From CALLMM01 sp964429855 (lineage in GTDB: Bacteria; Armatimonadota; Chthonomonadetes; Chthonomonadales; CAJBBX01): a stretch of DNA of 22,582 nt. Positions 22,577 through 22,582 of the stretch are shown here, piece by piece (the stretch's first letter is position 1; each line of letters starts with the position of its first letter). The notes below the pieces were generated by a model. That model was given only the letters and a program-made list of their open reading frames with translations, was not told where the DNA came from and did no database searches. Location: the NCBI GenBank assembly GCA_964429855.1, contig CAYSDM010000072.1, positions 1-22,582 on the forward strand. The letters run 5' to 3'. A program made the translations under genes and the position numbers.

Positions 22577-22582
22577 ATGACA
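22577..22582 (+). CDS. possible start of the next gene, cut by the window end
   Basis: AAGGAG at 22562-22567 stands 9 nt before an ATG at 22577. Only two codons (Met-Thr) are in the window. The start lies 42 nt after the core-like site, as expected of a next cassette gene. Confidence 0.35.

Noticed and set aside
22447..22582. Open frame from the ATG at 22447 running to the window end
   Set aside because: No ribosome-binding site. It would run through the candidate attC and the Shine-Dalgarno of the next probable gene, and its composition is not convincing.

Overview
The window is GC-rich bacterial DNA with high coding density. The best phylogenetic clue is the pseudopilin at 9754-10554. Its H-x9-DG C-terminus and the stretch around LFPVFAQAREKARQSS match the DUF1559-like pseudopilins that are abundant in Armatimonadota (Chthonomonas/Fimbriimonas type). 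The mix of a sulfatase, a GH2 mannosidase, xylose-isomerase-like TIM barrels, PhyH and NHL-repeat proteins fits the same phylum. The organism is therefore inferred as an Armatimonadota-like heterotroph, probably an assembled draft or metagenome genome because a 10-N gap is present; this is not proven.

Layout, left to right. 1-2338 (+): the 3' part of a CPBP membrane protease, a TPR lipoprotein and a predicted dual-OB protein. 2353-3627 (-): PhyH dioxygenase followed by a secreted SnoaL-like protein, transcribed divergently from the next block. 3803-9472 (+): a DsbD-type thiol transporter, a free-standing GH116 (GBA2) N-terminal domain with no catalytic domain, and a large secreted metalloprotease-like/FN3/NHL protein. 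9645-10652 (+): a pseudopilin with its own promoter, leader and terminator. 10697-14763 (+): a soluble GAF-GAF-PAS histidine kinase and an NtrC-family regulator that lacks the usual Fis DNA-binding domain, closed by a strong terminator. 14830-18626 (+): GH2 beta-mannosidase and an unrecognised conserved secreted protein. 18664-20951 (-): sulfatase and sugar isomerase/epimerase-like protein, overlapping by 4 nt. 21024-21453 (+): the ssrA gene (tmRNA), complete with a consensus promoter, proteolysis tag and terminator. 21454-22582: an AT-richer accessory segment carrying a PCD-like/VOC fusion protein, bounded by two GTTGGGC core sites. This segment may be an integron-type gene cassette.

How the genes may work together: GH2, the 403-aa protein, the sulfatase and the isomerase form a convergent pair of operons that look like a small (sulfated?) mannose-containing glycan utilisation locus. 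DsbD lies directly upstream of, and almost touching, the GBA2_N-only gene and the secreted multidomain protein, and could supply reducing power to the envelope. The kinase/regulator pair is a classical NtrB/NtrC-like system whose output must work without a recognisable DNA-binding domain. The most unusual points are the truncated GH116, the HTH-less sigma-54 activator, palindromes lying on -10 boxes, and the cassette-like segment downstream of ssrA.
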